DNA of 64,000 nt from Streptomyces sp. AC1-42W (GTDB taxonomy: Bacteria; Actinomycetota; Actinomycetes; Streptomycetales; Streptomycetaceae): NCBI RefSeq assembly GCF_003248355.1, contig NZ_QKWY01000002.1, forward strand, positions 682,001 through 746,000, read 5' to 3'. Position numbers and translations under genes: made by a program. The notes beneath the pieces are model-generated. The model was not told where the DNA came from, ran no database searches, and saw only the letters and a list, made by a program, of their open reading frames with translations. Of the stretch, positions 7,943 to 17,234 are shown piece after piece (position 1 is the stretch's first letter; every line of letters starts with the position of its first letter).

Positions 7943-10921
7943 GTGGAGTTGAAGGGTTGGTTCCGGCGGAGCACCGCCCGCGCGGAGCGTACGCCGGTGC
8001 CCGAACCGGTCGCGCCCGAGCCCGCGACCGCGCCGCCCTCCCCGCGCCCCGGCGCGGACTGGGACGGCGGCTGGCGCCGCGTCGCGCCCCCGGTGGTCAC
8101 GGTCGCCCGCTCCTCGATCGGCGTCAGCGACGGCCTCCGCTTCCGCTCCCGCCTGGCCTCGTGGCAGAACGTGGCCTACAGCGACGGCGAACTGGGCCAC
8201 GCCGTCCTGCCGACGGCCCCGGTGGGCCGCATCCACGGCGTGACCCACACCCCGGGCACGCCACGCACGGCCCCGGAAGGCACCCCGTTGGTGCTCCGCA
8301 CGGTACCGGCGGCGGAGCCCGCGCCTGCGGACGGCGTTACGGGTACGAGCCCGGCGCCCCGGACCGGTCGGGGCGCGGACGCGCCCAGGCGCGCGGTCCG
8401 GGTGGTGTCCGGCTCGGCGCGGGCCGCCGGGACGACGGCGGGGACTCCCCGGACGAGCGATGCCCCGGTACGGGCCCGGCGCACGGCGCCCCCGTTGATC
8501 GTCGCCCGTCGCCCGATGACGGCCCCGCGCACGGTGCCCGCGATCGCGGCGAGCGCGGTTCCGGCGCCTGCGCCGGGGTCGGGGTCGGCCCCGGTGGTGC
8601 AGCGGTCGGCGGAGGCGCCGGTGGTACGCCCCGCGCTGGGCGAGCCGGTGACCGAACTGCCTTCCGGGCCGCCCGTTTCGGCCCCCGCGGCCGGGGGCGA
8701 GCCGGCCCCTGCGGCGGAGCGGGAGCTGCCGGTGGTGCAGCGCCGGGCGGACGGGCCGGTGGCGCCGGTGTCGGGGGCGGCCCCGGAGCCGGTCCCGCCG
8801 GTGGTGCAACGGCACGTGCGGGCGTCCGCGCCTTCCGTGCCTTCCGTGCCGGAACGGTCCGCCGAGGGGCCGGCTGTCCAGCGCCCGGCGGACGCTGCTC
8901 CGGTGCGTCCTGTGCTGGGTGAGGCGCCGTCCGGCGCGGAGCCGGTGGTGCAGCGGCAGTTGGCCGCACCGGGGGAGGCTTCGGAGCCGGTCCTGCCGGT
9001 GGTTCAGCGGAAGGCGGAGGCGCCTGCGGTGCGTCCCGAGCCGGTCGTCCGGGACGCGCCTGCGGGGCCCGTCGTGCAGCGGCGGACCGAAGCACCCATG
9101 GCCCCCGTGCTGGGCGCAGGCCCGGAGCCTCGTCCGGTCACCGCTGGGGCGTCCGACGTACCTGTGGTGCGTCCCGAGCCCACCGCACCGGAGACGCCCG
9201 CCGGCGCGGGTCCGGCGCTGCCGGTGGTGCAACGCCAGACCGACGACGCGTCCACCGTGCCGGAACGGCCCGGCAGTGGCCCCGCGTCCACGAGCCCGGT
9301 CCCGCCGGTGGTGCAGCGCGAGGTGAACGCGCCCGCGCGCCCCGCGCCGGAGCGGTCCAGCAACAGCCCCGCCCCGACGAGCCCGGTCCTGCCCGTGGTG
9401 CAGCGCCACGCAGACGCGCCCGCGCACCCCGCGCCGGAGCGGGCCGGCAACAGCCCCGCGCCAACGAGCCCGATCCCGCCGGTGGTGCAGCGCCAGGCGA
9501 GCACGCCCGCGCGCCCCGCGCCGGAGCGGTCCAGCAACGGCCTCGCGCCAACGAGCCCGATCCCGTCGGTGGTGCAGCGCCAGGCGAGCACGCCCGCGCG
9601 CCCCAGCAGCGGCCCCGCGCGCCCCGCGCCGGGTGTGGCCGACGCGCCCAGCGCCGCACCCGCCCCTCCCGCTCCCGCCGTTCAGCGGCGTACATCCGAC
9701 GCGCCGCCGGTCCGGCCCGCCCTGGGGGCGCCGCTCGGCGAACTGCCCGCCACCGCGCGCCCCTTGGGCGCACCCGCACCCGCACCCGCGCCCCAGCCCG
9801 CCACCGAGGGCGGCCCCGCGCTGCCCGTCGTACAGCGGCAGGCCGACGCACCCGCGCCCGCGAGCCCCGACGCACCCCCGGCGCCCCAGCGGCCCTCCAC
9901 CCGGCCCGCGTTGGGCAAGCCGATGCGGGCCATGCCGTCCGCAGCGGCCCCGTTCGCCGGTCCCCTGCCCGTCGTGCAGCGGCAGGTGCTCGACGCCCCC
10001 GCCCCGCACCCGGCACCGGGCGCCGCACCCGACTCCGCGCCCCCCGCCGGCCCCGGCGCGCAGGCGCGTACCCGAGGCGGGCTCGGCGCGCCCATGTCCG
10101 CCCTTCCGCCCACCGCCGGCACTCCGAGCGGCCCCGCGCCGACGCCCCCGGCCATGCCCCTGCGCAGCACGCCCGCCCCGCAGCCCCCCGCCGTACAGCG
10201 CACCGCCATCGCCCCCGTCCGCATCCGCAGCGTCCGCACGCCCTCCGCCGGCACCGCGCCGACCCCCGCCCCCGTGCAGCGGGCCCGCGCGCTGCTCACC
10301 CGGCGCACACTCGCCGTGCGTACCGGCGCCGCCGAGGGGTTCACCGCACGTCCGTCCGCCGCGCCCACCCGGCCCGTCGTCCCGGCGACCTGGCCGCGCC
10401 AGCAGGCTCAGCAGCCACAGCAACCCCAGCAATCACAGCAACCCCAACAGTCACCACAGCCACATCACCCCCAGGCGGCCCCCGTCGCCCACCCCGCCCC
10501 CCTGCAACGCGTCGCCGTCCACCCCGCTGCCCCGCCCGCACCCCACGCGCCCCTTCCCGCGCGTCCCACGCCGCACTTCGGGCAGGAGCCGCCGCCCCCG
10601 GAGAACCTGGTCGCGCCGCACGAACCCCGCGTACCGCAGAAACCGCAGAAGCTGTCCGCGCGACCGGCGACGGGCCGGGCGCCCGGCGCGGTGCCCGTGC
10701 AGCGGCTTGTCGCGGGGGTGCCGGTCACCGTGGTGCAGCGGCAGCCCGCGCCGGGGGCCGCCCCCGCGCCTGAGCGGGACGCGGCCGAGCGCCCCGCGCC
10801 CCCGGACGTGGACGTCGAGGACCTGGCCCGCCGGCTCATCGACCCCGTCGCCCGGCTGCTCCGGGCGGACCTGCGGCGGGGCAGGGAACGTACCGGACGC
10901 CCGTACGACGGCCGCCGCTGA
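7943..10921 (+). CDS. Giant Pro/Ala-rich disordered CIS-cluster protein with repeated VVQR motifs
   Basis: A protein of 992 aa from GTG 7943, five bases after the preceding stop. Only the first about 95 residues (MELKGWFRR, then WDGGWRRVAPPVVTV and LASWQNVAYSDGELGH) and the last about 35 (VDVEDLARRLIDPVARLLRADLRRGRER) look folded. Between them runs a Pro/Ala/Val linker carrying about 18 VQR motifs, mostly PVVQR followed by a polar residue, and at least five copies of a second motif of the form LGxPxxxLP. A Gln-rich patch lies near 10390-10470. The conserved ends with a variable middle suggest a tether or scaffold. Its place between the two tube genes makes it a candidate tape-measure-like or lumen protein, but that is inference. 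Confidence 0.7.
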   Translation: MELKGWFRRSTARAERTPVPEPVAPEPATAPPSPRPGADWDGGWRRVAPPVVTVARSSIGVSDGLRFRSRLASWQNVAYSDGELGHAVLPTAPVGRIHGVTHTPGTPRTAPEGTPLVLRTVPAAEPAPADGVTGTSPAPRTGRGADAPRRAVRVVSGSARAAGTTAGTPRTSDAPVRARRTAPPLIVARRPMTAPRTVPAIAASAVPAPAPGSGSAPVVQRSAEAPVVRPALGEPVTELPSGPPVSAPAAGGEPAPAAERELPVVQRRADGPVAPVSGAAPEPVPPVVQRHVRASAPSVPSVPERSAEGPAVQRPADAAPVRPVLGEAPSGAEPVVQRQLAAPGEASEPVLPVVQRKAEAPAVRPEPVVRDAPAGPVVQRRTEAPMAPVLGAGPEPRPVTAGASDVPVVRPEPTAPETPAGAGPALPVVQRQTDDASTVPERPGSGPASTSPVPPVVQREVNAPARPAPERSSNSPAPTSPVLPVVQRHADAPAHPAPERAGNSPAPTSPIPPVVQRQASTPARPAPERSSNGLAPTSPIPSVVQRQASTPARPSSGPARPAPGVADAPSAAPAPPAPAVQRRTSDAPPVRPALGAPLGELPATARPLGAPAPAPAPQPATEGGPALPVVQRQADAPAPASPDAPPAPQRPSTRPALGKPMRAMPSAAAPFAGPLPVVQRQVLDAPAPHPAPGAAPDSAPPAGPGAQARTRGGLGAPMSALPPTAGTPSGPAPTPPAMPLRSTPAPQPPAVQRTAIAPVRIRSVRTPSAGTAPTPAPVQRARALLTRRTLAVRTGAAEGFTARPSAAPTRPVVPATWPRQQAQQPQQPQQSQQPQQSPQPHHPQAAPVAHPAPLQRVAVHPAAPPAPHAPLPARPTPHFGQEPPPPENLVAPHEPRVPQKPQKLSARPATGRAPGAVPVQRLVAGVPVTVVQRQPAPGAAPAPERDAAERPAPPDVDVEDLARRLIDPVARLLRADLRRGRERTGRPYDGRR
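9323..9583 (+). repeat. Three tandem 87-bp units in the VVQR protein gene
   Basis: Three consecutive 29-codon units run from 9323, 9410 and 9497. Each encodes a Pro-rich spacer with APERSSN-like and APTSP segments and ends in VVQR plus one residue. A partial fourth copy (ASTPARP) follows. The high nucleotide similarity points to recent expansion by slippage or unequal crossover. Confidence 0.8.
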
Positions 10922-10938
10922 CAAGGGAAAGCAAGCAG

Positions 10939-11364
10939 ATGACGGACAACATCTTCGCGACGAGCGTGTTCTTCACGCTCGCCATCGGCGGAAACGACCT
11001 CGGCGCGTTCCACACCTGTTCCGGCCTGGGGGCCGAGGTGGAGGTGGAGCAGTACGCCGAGGGCGGCAACAACGGCTTCGCCTGGCAGCTGCCGGGCCGG
11101 ATCACGTGGACGAACATCACGCTCACCCGCCCGGTCACCGCCGACACGCTCAAGATCGCGCGCTGGCTGAACGAGACGACGCAGCGGGTCGAGCGCAAGG
11201 ACGGCGAGATCGTCGCCCTGCGCCCCGACCTGACGCGGATCATCAGCTGGCAGATCCAGGGCATCGTGCCGGTCCGCTGGCAGGGCCCGTCGTTCGACCC
11301 GGCCAGCTCGCAGGCCGCGATCGAGACGCTGGAGATCGCGCACGAGGGCCTGGTGCCGTCCTGA
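10939..11364 (+). CDS. cis1b: CIS tube-family protein 2 (baseplate-proximal tube)
   Basis: A protein of 141 aa of the same gp19/tail-tube family as the gene at 6846 but clearly diverged (TSVFFTLAIGGNDLGAFHTCSGLGAEVEVEQYAEGG; VRWQGPSFDPASS; ETLEIAHEGL). It has the GGxNxxxWQLPGR signature of eCIS tube-initiator proteins, analogous to Afp5/Pvc5 next to the spike. It probably forms the ring that adapts the spike trimer to the main tube. A good purine-rich site (AAGGGAAAGCAAG) precedes the ATG. Confidence 0.88.
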   Translation: MTDNIFATSVFFTLAIGGNDLGAFHTCSGLGAEVEVEQYAEGGNNGFAWQLPGRITWTNITLTRPVTADTLKIARWLNETTQRVERKDGEIVALRPDLTRIISWQIQGIVPVRWQGPSFDPASSQAAIETLEIAHEGLVPS

Positions 11365-11428
11365 TGCCCCGCAGCGCCCCGTACGTACGCGCCCCGTACG
11401 CCCACCACGCCCCGGAAGGAGGGACACC

Positions 11429-12166
11429 GTGGCCGCCGCTGCCCGCACGAGCCGTGCCCGCGCCCAACTGACCATCATGGAGCCGCCGTCGGACGTCGGC
11501 GCCAAGCCCGGCGGCACGCTCGCCCGGCTCACGCTCCAGTTCAACCCGGCCTCGCTCTCCCTGAGCAAGACCACCGAGTGGCGCCGCACCCCGTCCCGTA
11601 CGGCGGGCGAGTCCGCGCTGCCCGAATTCGTGGGCAGCGGGCCGCGCTCGCTCTCCCTCGACGTGTTCCTGGACGCCACCGCCACCCACGACAACTCCGT
11701 GGAGAAGGCGGTCGAGCAGCTGATGACGGCCTGCGTGCCGACGCCGACCAGCCTGGGCCGGAAGAAGCCGTCGAGCCCCTGGGTGCGGTTCGACTGGGGC
11801 ACGTCCACGACCACGTCGTTCGACGGCGTGCTGGCCGGCCTCTCCGTCTCGTACACGCTGTTCGACGTGGACGGGAAGCCGCTGCGCGCCACCTGCTCGC
11901 TGTCCATCGAGGAGGCGAGCGTCGACCCGGCCGGGCAGAACCCGACGTCCGGCTCGCGGGAGGCCCGCCGTACGCACACGGTCGTCGCCGGGGACAGCCT
12001 GCCGCTGCTGGCCTGGCGGGAGTACGGGGACGCCACGGCCTGGCGCACGATCGCCGAGGCCAACGACATCGACGACCCGATGCAGCTCGCCCCCGGCAGC
12101 GAACTCCTCGTGCCCGCCCTGGAGGACGACGCGGCGGAAGCGGGCGTACGGGAGGCGGCCCGGTGA
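11429..12166 (+). CDS. cis7: LysM-containing baseplate protein (Afp7/gp53-like)
   Basis: A protein of 245 aa from a GTG preceded by GGAAGGAGGGACACC. Residues about 30-165 form the conserved baseplate domain (LTLQFNPASLSLSKTTEW; SGPRSLSLDVFLDAT; PWVRFDWGT). Residues 182-230 are a LysM motif (THTVVAGDSLPLLAWREYGDA, then IAEANDIDDP and LAPGSELLVP). In R-type pyocins, T4 and eCIS, proteins of this class glue the tube base to the spike; the LysM may bind peptidoglycan or just be structural. The stop overlaps the start of the spike gene. Confidence 0.88.
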   Translation: MAAAARTSRARAQLTIMEPPSDVGAKPGGTLARLTLQFNPASLSLSKTTEWRRTPSRTAGESALPEFVGSGPRSLSLDVFLDATATHDNSVEKAVEQLMTACVPTPTSLGRKKPSSPWVRFDWGTSTTTSFDGVLAGLSVSYTLFDVDGKPLRATCSLSIEEASVDPAGQNPTSGSREARRTHTVVAGDSLPLLAWREYGDATAWRTIAEANDIDDPMQLAPGSELLVPALEDDAAEAGVREAAR

Positions 12167-13935
12167 CCGGCCCCGCCCGCTCCTTCGCCGCCGACCCGAT
12201 CGTGGAGGCCCCCGCCGAGCTGCCCGCGGCCTGGGCCGCCCAGCTGGTCAGCTGCGCGGTCGACGAGAACGTCGGACTCCCCGACAGCGCCGTACTCACG
12301 TACCGCGACCCGTACCACACGCTGCTCACCGCCACCGGGATCACCATCGGGACGCCGCTGAAGATATCCGTGGTCACCGTCCAGGAACGGGCGCGCGAGC
12401 GGCTGTTCACGGGCGAGGTGACCGCGCTGGAACTCGACAGCGACACCACCGGATCGTTCACCGTCGTCCGCGCCTACTCCAAGGCGCACCGGCTGCGGCG
12501 CGGCCGGAAGGTGGTCGCGTTCCGCAACATGAAGGCCGCCGACATCGTCCGCAAGGTCGCCGCCGGCGCCGGGCTGCCGTGCGGGAAGGTCGAGGCGGCG
12601 CCCGTCATGTACAAGCAGCTCACCCAGCCGAACATCTCCGACTGGGACTTCCTCCAGTACCTGGCGGGGGAGTGCGGGGCGCATGTGCGCGTCGACGAGA
12701 ACGGCGTGCTCCAGTTCGTGAAGCCGAAGCCCGCCGCCTCGGCGCCCGCCCCGTCCACCTCCGCGTCCAAGCACCCGATGGTGCTGGAGTACGGGCGCAA
12801 CCTGCTGGCGCTGCGGGCCGTGCTGACCGGCGCGGACGGGGCGGACAGCGTCGAGGTGCGCGGCTGGGACGTGGAGACGAAGACCCGTCTCGTCGCCCGC
12901 GAGCAGTCGATCCGGTCCACCACCGTGGTGCCCGGCGCCAGCCCGGCCGCCGCGGCCGGGGCCTTCGGCCCGAAGGCCCGGATGACCGTCGCGGACACCC
13001 CGTACCGGACGCAGGCCGAGGCGCGCGCGGTCGCCGGGGCGGTCGCCGCGCGGGTCTCCTCCGGCTTCGGCGAGATCGAGGCCGTCGCCGAGGGCAACCC
13101 GCGCCTGCGCGCCGGGGAGCCGGTCGCGCTCGGCAACGTGGGCCCCGCGTTCGCCGGGCGCTACACCGCGACCGCCGCCCACCACACCCTGGACCCGCAG
13201 GGCGGCTACCGTACGACGCTCCTGGTCAGCACCGACCCGGACCGCTCGCTGGCCGGGCTCACCGGCGCCGGACCGGCGCCCGTGCCGGGGCCACGCATGC
13301 CCGGCCTCGCCATCGGCGTCGTCACCGACATCCGCGAGGGGCGGGGCGGCGGCGAACGCGGCTCGGTGCGGCTCAAGTTCCCCTGGCTGGACGACACGTA
13401 CGTCACCGACTGGGTCCGCACCGTGCAGTGGGGCGGCCAGGGCGGCGGCGGGGTGTTCAGCCCCGAGGTCAACGACGAGGTCCTGGTCGGCTTCGAGCAG
13501 GGCATGCTCGACAGCCCGTACGTGCTCGGCGGCCTGTACAACGGCGTCGACAAGCCGTCCCCGCACGACGTACCGCTGGTGGACCCGACCAGCGGCAAGG
13601 TCAACCGCCGCTCCCTGGTGTCCCGTTCCGGCAACCGGATCGAACTGCTCGACACCCCGCGCGGCCCGTCCGGGGTGCGGCTCGCCACCGGCGACGAGCA
13701 GCTGGAGATCACGCTGGACGAGCGGCGCGGCGAGATCGCGCTCAAGGTGTACGCGCGCGGCACCTCCCGCGTCCTCAGCTCCCTGTCGCTCGACCGCTCC
13801 GGCATCACGCTCGACGCGGGCACCGGCGACGTCCGGATCAAGGGCCGGCAGGTGAACGTCAACGGCAAGACCGGCGTCACCGTCGACGGCGGACTGCTCG
13901 CCGTCCTCAAGGCCGCACTCGTCCGCATCAATTGA
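12163..13935 (+). CDS. cis8: VgrG/gp5-gp27-like spike protein
   Basis: A protein of 590 aa from GTG 12163, overlapping the previous stop by a GTGA. The first about 360 residues form the gp27-like hub (TGEVTALELDSDTTGSF; IVRKVAAGAGLPCG; NISDWDFLQYLAGECGAHV). The OB-fold follows at about 380-480 (GVVTDIREGRGGGERGSVRLKFPWLDD; WVRTVQWGGQGGGGVFSPEVNDEVLVGFEQG). The C-terminus is a short beta-helix needle (SLSLDRSGITLDAGTGDVRIKG). The trimer is the puncturing device on which the PAAR tip sits. No C-terminal effector extension is visible. Confidence 0.93.
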   Translation: MTGPARSFAADPIVEAPAELPAAWAAQLVSCAVDENVGLPDSAVLTYRDPYHTLLTATGITIGTPLKISVVTVQERARERLFTGEVTALELDSDTTGSFTVVRAYSKAHRLRRGRKVVAFRNMKAADIVRKVAAGAGLPCGKVEAAPVMYKQLTQPNISDWDFLQYLAGECGAHVRVDENGVLQFVKPKPAASAPAPSTSASKHPMVLEYGRNLLALRAVLTGADGADSVEVRGWDVETKTRLVAREQSIRSTTVVPGASPAAAAGAFGPKARMTVADTPYRTQAEARAVAGAVAARVSSGFGEIEAVAEGNPRLRAGEPVALGNVGPAFAGRYTATAAHHTLDPQGGYRTTLLVSTDPDRSLAGLTGAGPAPVPGPRMPGLAIGVVTDIREGRGGGERGSVRLKFPWLDDTYVTDWVRTVQWGGQGGGGVFSPEVNDEVLVGFEQGMLDSPYVLGGLYNGVDKPSPHDVPLVDPTSGKVNRRSLVSRSGNRIELLDTPRGPSGVRLATGDEQLEITLDERRGEIALKVYARGTSRVLSSLSLDRSGITLDAGTGDVRIKGRQVNVNGKTGVTVDGGLLAVLKAALVRIN

Positions 13936-14006
13936 CGCCGTCAACTGACGCCACCCACTGACGCCCACCGACGCCCCGAACCGCATCACCGAGGAGAGCA
14001 ACCGTC

Positions 14007-14315
14007 ATGCCCCAGGCAGCCCGAACGGGCGACCCCACCGTCCACGGGGGCGTCATCGGCACCCCGCCGCCGGGCGCGGTGGCCGTGGCCACCGTCCTCA
14101 TCGGCGGCAAGCCGGCCGCCGTCACCGGCAGCCTGCACGTGTGCGTGGTGCCGCCGCACGCCCTGCTCGGACCGGGCAACGTCATCATGCCGAACCCGGC
14201 CGCCGGCACCGTCCTCATCGGCGGGCTGCCCGCCGCCCGCATGGGCGACACCACCAGCTGCGGCGCGAAGATCATCATGGGCGCGCCGAACGTCCTCATC
14301 GGAGGCCCGGTATGA
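14007..14315 (+). CDS. cis10: PAAR-repeat spike tip protein
   Basis: A protein of 102 aa. It has PAAR-type loops (AARTGDPTVHGG; PAAVTGSLHVCVVPPH; NPAAGTVLIGGLPAARMGDTTSCG), with His and Cys residues fitting Zn-stabilised cone folding. It caps the spike trimer at 12163. There is no fused toxin. GAGGAGAGC precedes the ATG, and the stop overlaps the gp25 start. Confidence 0.92.
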   Translation: MPQAARTGDPTVHGGVIGTPPPGAVAVATVLIGGKPAAVTGSLHVCVVPPHALLGPGNVIMPNPAAGTVLIGGLPAARMGDTTSCGAKIIMGAPNVLIGGPV

Positions 14316-14716
14316 GCGAGGGATTCATCGGCCGGGGCTGGGGCTTCCCGATGCGCGTCGGCGCCACCGGCGGCATCGGCATGGTCGAACGCGAGCAGGA
14401 GATCGAGGAGGCCATCGGCCTGATCCTCGGCACCGCGCCCGGCGAACGGCCCATGCGGCCCGAATTCGGCTGCGGCATCCACGAGTACGTCTTCGCGCCC
14501 GGCGACGGCGCGACCGCCGGACGCATCGCGCACGAGGTGCGGATCTCGCTGGAGCGCTGGGAGCCGCGCATCGAAGTCCGGGACGTCGTCGTCGCGTTCG
14601 ACACCGTCGAGGAGGGCACCCTCTACATCGACGTGCACTACACCGTGCGGTCCACCAACGACCTGCGCAACCTCGTCTTCCCCTTCTACACCATCCCGGA
14701 AGCGGGAGCCCGCTGA
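14312..14716 (+). CDS. cis9: GPW/gp25 baseplate wedge protein
   Basis: A protein of 134 aa with the gp25 signature: VEREQEIEEAIGLILGTAPGERPMRPEFGCGIHE. The conserved EIEEAI and GERPMRPEFGCG stretch also primes sheath assembly in other contractile tails. It overlaps the PAAR stop and the baseplate J start, so spike tip and wedge are translated as a coupled unit. Confidence 0.94.
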   Translation: MSEGFIGRGWGFPMRVGATGGIGMVEREQEIEEAIGLILGTAPGERPMRPEFGCGIHEYVFAPGDGATAGRIAHEVRISLERWEPRIEVRDVVVAFDTVEEGTLYIDVHYTVRSTNDLRNLVFPFYTIPEAGAR

Positions 14717-16677
14717 TGTCCCTTCCCCCGCCCAACCTGGACGACCGCCGCTTCCAGCAGCTCGTGGACGAGGCCAAGCGGTACGTCCAGCAGCGCACCC
14801 CCGAGTGGACCGACCACAACGTCTCCGACCCCGGAGTCACGCTGATCGAGACATTCGCGTACATGGTCGACCAACTGCTGTACCGGCTCAACCGGGTGCC
14901 CGACCGCAACTACCACGCCTTCCTCGACCTCCTCGGCATCCAGCTCTACCCGCCCGCCGCCGCCCGCGCCGACGTCGACTTCTGGCTGTCCGCGCCACAG
15001 CCGGACACCGTGCGCCTGCCCGCCGGTACGGAGGTGGCGACCGCGCGCGGCGAGACCGAGGAGGCGGTCGTCTTCTCCACCGACGAGGACCTGGCCATCG
15101 TGCCCAGCTCCCTGGTCCGCCTCGTCACCGTCCCGGCCGGCGGCGAGCAGACCGACCGCACCGGGCCGCTCGGCGAGGGCCGCGACATCCCCTGCTTCCA
15201 GACCCGCCCGCAGCCCGGCGACGCCCTGCTGTTCGGGCTGCCCACCGCCGTGCCCCGCTGCATCGTCGCCGTACGCCTGGACAGCCGGGTGGAGGGCGTC
15301 GGCGTCGACCCCCGGCAGCCGCCGCTCGCCTGGGAGGCGTGGGACGGCGCCCGCTGGGTGACCTGCGCGACCGGCACCGACTCCACCGGCGGGCTCAACA
15401 AGCCCGGCGAGATCACCGTGTTCGTGCCCGCCGGACACACCATGTCCGTCGCCGCCGGCACCCGCGCCGGCTGGCTGCGCTGCCGCGTCACCGAGGCAGA
15501 ACCCGGCCAGCCCTTCTACTCCGAGTCCCCGACGATCCGCGAGGCCGAGGTGTTCACCGTCGGCGGCACGATCGGCGTCGAACACGCGGAGACCGTCCAC
15601 GACGTGCCCCTCGGCACCTCCGAAGGCGTCGCGGGCCAGACCTTCGCCGCCCCCCGCACCCCCGTCCTGCTCGACGGCGAACCCCCGCTCGTCGAGGTGT
15701 CCTCGGACGACGGCTGGCAGACCTGGACGCCCGTCGAGCACTTCGGCGCCTCCGGCCCCGGCGACCGGCACGTGCGCGTGGACCCCGTCGCCGGCCGGTT
15801 CGCCTTCCCGCCGGAGGTCCGCGAACAGGACGGCACCATGCGGGCGTACGGGGCGGTGCCCGCCAAGGGCGCCCACATCCGCCTCGCCCGCTACCGCACG
15901 GGCGGCGGCGCCGCCGGCAACGTGGCGCGCGGCGCGATCCGCGTCCTGCGCAGCTCCGTCCCGTACGTCGCCGGCGTCACCAACCGCGAGGCCGCGCGCG
16001 GCGGCGTGGACGGCGAGACCGTCGAGAACGCCAAGCTCCGCGCCCCGCAGATCCTCCGCGTCCAGGAACGGGCCGTCACCGCCCAGGACTACGAGGCCAT
16101 CGCCCGCGAGGCCGCGCCCTCGCTGCGCCGGGTCCGCTGCCTGCCCGCCGCCCCCGGCGAAGGCGGCGCGGTCCGCGTCCTCGTCGTCCCCGACGCCGTC
16201 CCCGACGACGGCGGCCGGCTCCGCTTCGAACAGCTCGTCCCGCCCGACCCGGTCCTCGCGGCCGTGGCCGCCCGGCTCGACGAACGGCGGCTCGTCGGCA
16301 CCCGCCTGGTCGTCGAACCCCCCGCCTACCAGGGCGTCACCGTTGTCGCCGGACTCGTCGCCGACGAGGGCGAGACGGACCGGGTGCGGGCCGCCGCGCT
16401 CGACGCCCTCTTCGCCCACATCGACCCGCTGCGGGGCGGCGCCGACGGCACCGGCTGGGCGTTCGGCAGACCCGTGCAGTACGGCGAGGTCTTCGCCGTC
16501 CTCCAGGCCGTGCCCGGCGTCCGCCTGGTCGAGGAGGTCCGCCTCTTCCCCGCCGACCCGCTCACCGGCAGGCGCGGCGGGGCGGTCGACCGGATCGACG
16601 TCGCCGCCAACGCGCTCGTCTTCTCCCACCAGCACCAGATCGCTGTCACCGCCACCGGGCCCGGTGAGCGCCCATGA
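14716..16677 (+). CDS. cis11: Baseplate J/gp6-like wedge protein
   Basis: A protein of 653 aa starting in a TGATG overlap with the previous gene. The N-terminus (PNLDDRRFQQLVDEAKRYVQQRTPEWTDHNVSDPGVTLIE) and the C-terminal VTAQDYEAIAREAAPSLRRVRCLPA with DEGETDRVRAAALDALFAHI are typical of eCIS baseplate J proteins. It dimerises to form the wedge frame that triggers sheath contraction. No truncation is seen. Confidence 0.93.
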   Translation: MSLPPPNLDDRRFQQLVDEAKRYVQQRTPEWTDHNVSDPGVTLIETFAYMVDQLLYRLNRVPDRNYHAFLDLLGIQLYPPAAARADVDFWLSAPQPDTVRLPAGTEVATARGETEEAVVFSTDEDLAIVPSSLVRLVTVPAGGEQTDRTGPLGEGRDIPCFQTRPQPGDALLFGLPTAVPRCIVAVRLDSRVEGVGVDPRQPPLAWEAWDGARWVTCATGTDSTGGLNKPGEITVFVPAGHTMSVAAGTRAGWLRCRVTEAEPGQPFYSESPTIREAEVFTVGGTIGVEHAETVHDVPLGTSEGVAGQTFAAPRTPVLLDGEPPLVEVSSDDGWQTWTPVEHFGASGPGDRHVRVDPVAGRFAFPPEVREQDGTMRAYGAVPAKGAHIRLARYRTGGGAAGNVARGAIRVLRSSVPYVAGVTNREAARGGVDGETVENAKLRAPQILRVQERAVTAQDYEAIAREAAPSLRRVRCLPAAPGEGGAVRVLVVPDAVPDDGGRLRFEQLVPPDPVLAAVAARLDERRLVGTRLVVEPPAYQGVTVVAGLVADEGETDRVRAAALDALFAHIDPLRGGADGTGWAFGRPVQYGEVFAVLQAVPGVRLVEEVRLFPADPLTGRRGGAVDRIDVAANALVFSHQHQIAVTATGPGERP

Positions 16678-17234
16678 CCAGGGCCGCCGTCCCCGGACTC
16701 CCCAGCCGCTACCCGATCGGTGCGCAACTGCCCGCGATGTACGCGGACGACGACTTCGCGCAGCGCTTCACGGCGGGCCTGGACACCGTCCTCGCCCCGG
16801 TCCTGTCCACCCTGGACAACCTCCCCGCCTACTTCGACCCGGAGCTGACCCCGGAGGACTTCCTGCCCTGGCTGTCCTCCTGGGTCGGGGCCGGCATCGA
16901 CCCGGCCTGGCCCGTCGAGCAGCGCCGCGCCGCGGTCGCCCGAGCCGTCGAACTCCACCGCCGCCGGGGCACCCGCCAGGGCCTGGCGGACCTGCTGCGC
17001 CTCTGCTTCGGCGGGGAGGCGGAGATCGTGGACGGCGGCGGCGTGACCTGGTCGCCGGAACCGGACTCCCCGCTGCCGCCCGCCCCGACCGGGGAACTCC
17101 TGGTACGCCTGCGCCCCGCGCACCCGGTGGACGAGTCCCGCGTGCTGACGGTGGTCCGCGCCTCGTGCCCGGCGCACCTCACCTGCCGGGTGGAGATCCT
17201 GCCGCCCCACGACACCCCAGGGAGCCCGACATGA
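16674..17234 (+). CDS. cis12: Phage tail protein I-like baseplate protein
   Basis: A protein of 186 aa overlapping the baseplate J stop by ATGA. It has the phage tail protein / P2 gpI-like pattern: SRYPIGAQLPAMYADDDFAQRFTAG, FLPWLSSWVGAGIDPAWPVEQRRAAVA, ELHRRRGTRQGLADLLRLCFG. It links baseplate wedges, and in many systems fibres. No tail-fibre gene follows, in line with a Streptomyces-type CIS that does not recognise foreign cells. Confidence 0.88.
   Translation: MTRAAVPGLPSRYPIGAQLPAMYADDDFAQRFTAGLDTVLAPVLSTLDNLPAYFDPELTPEDFLPWLSSWVGAGIDPAWPVEQRRAAVARAVELHRRRGTRQGLADLLRLCFGGEAEIVDGGGVTWSPEPDSPLPPAPTGELLVRLRPAHPVDESRVLTVVRASCPAHLTCRVEILPPHDTPGSPT

Noticed and set aside
10465..14001. 1178-codon minus-strand open frame across the CIS spike region
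   Set aside because: Antisense shadow of tube 2, LysM and spike genes; repetitive low-information sequence.
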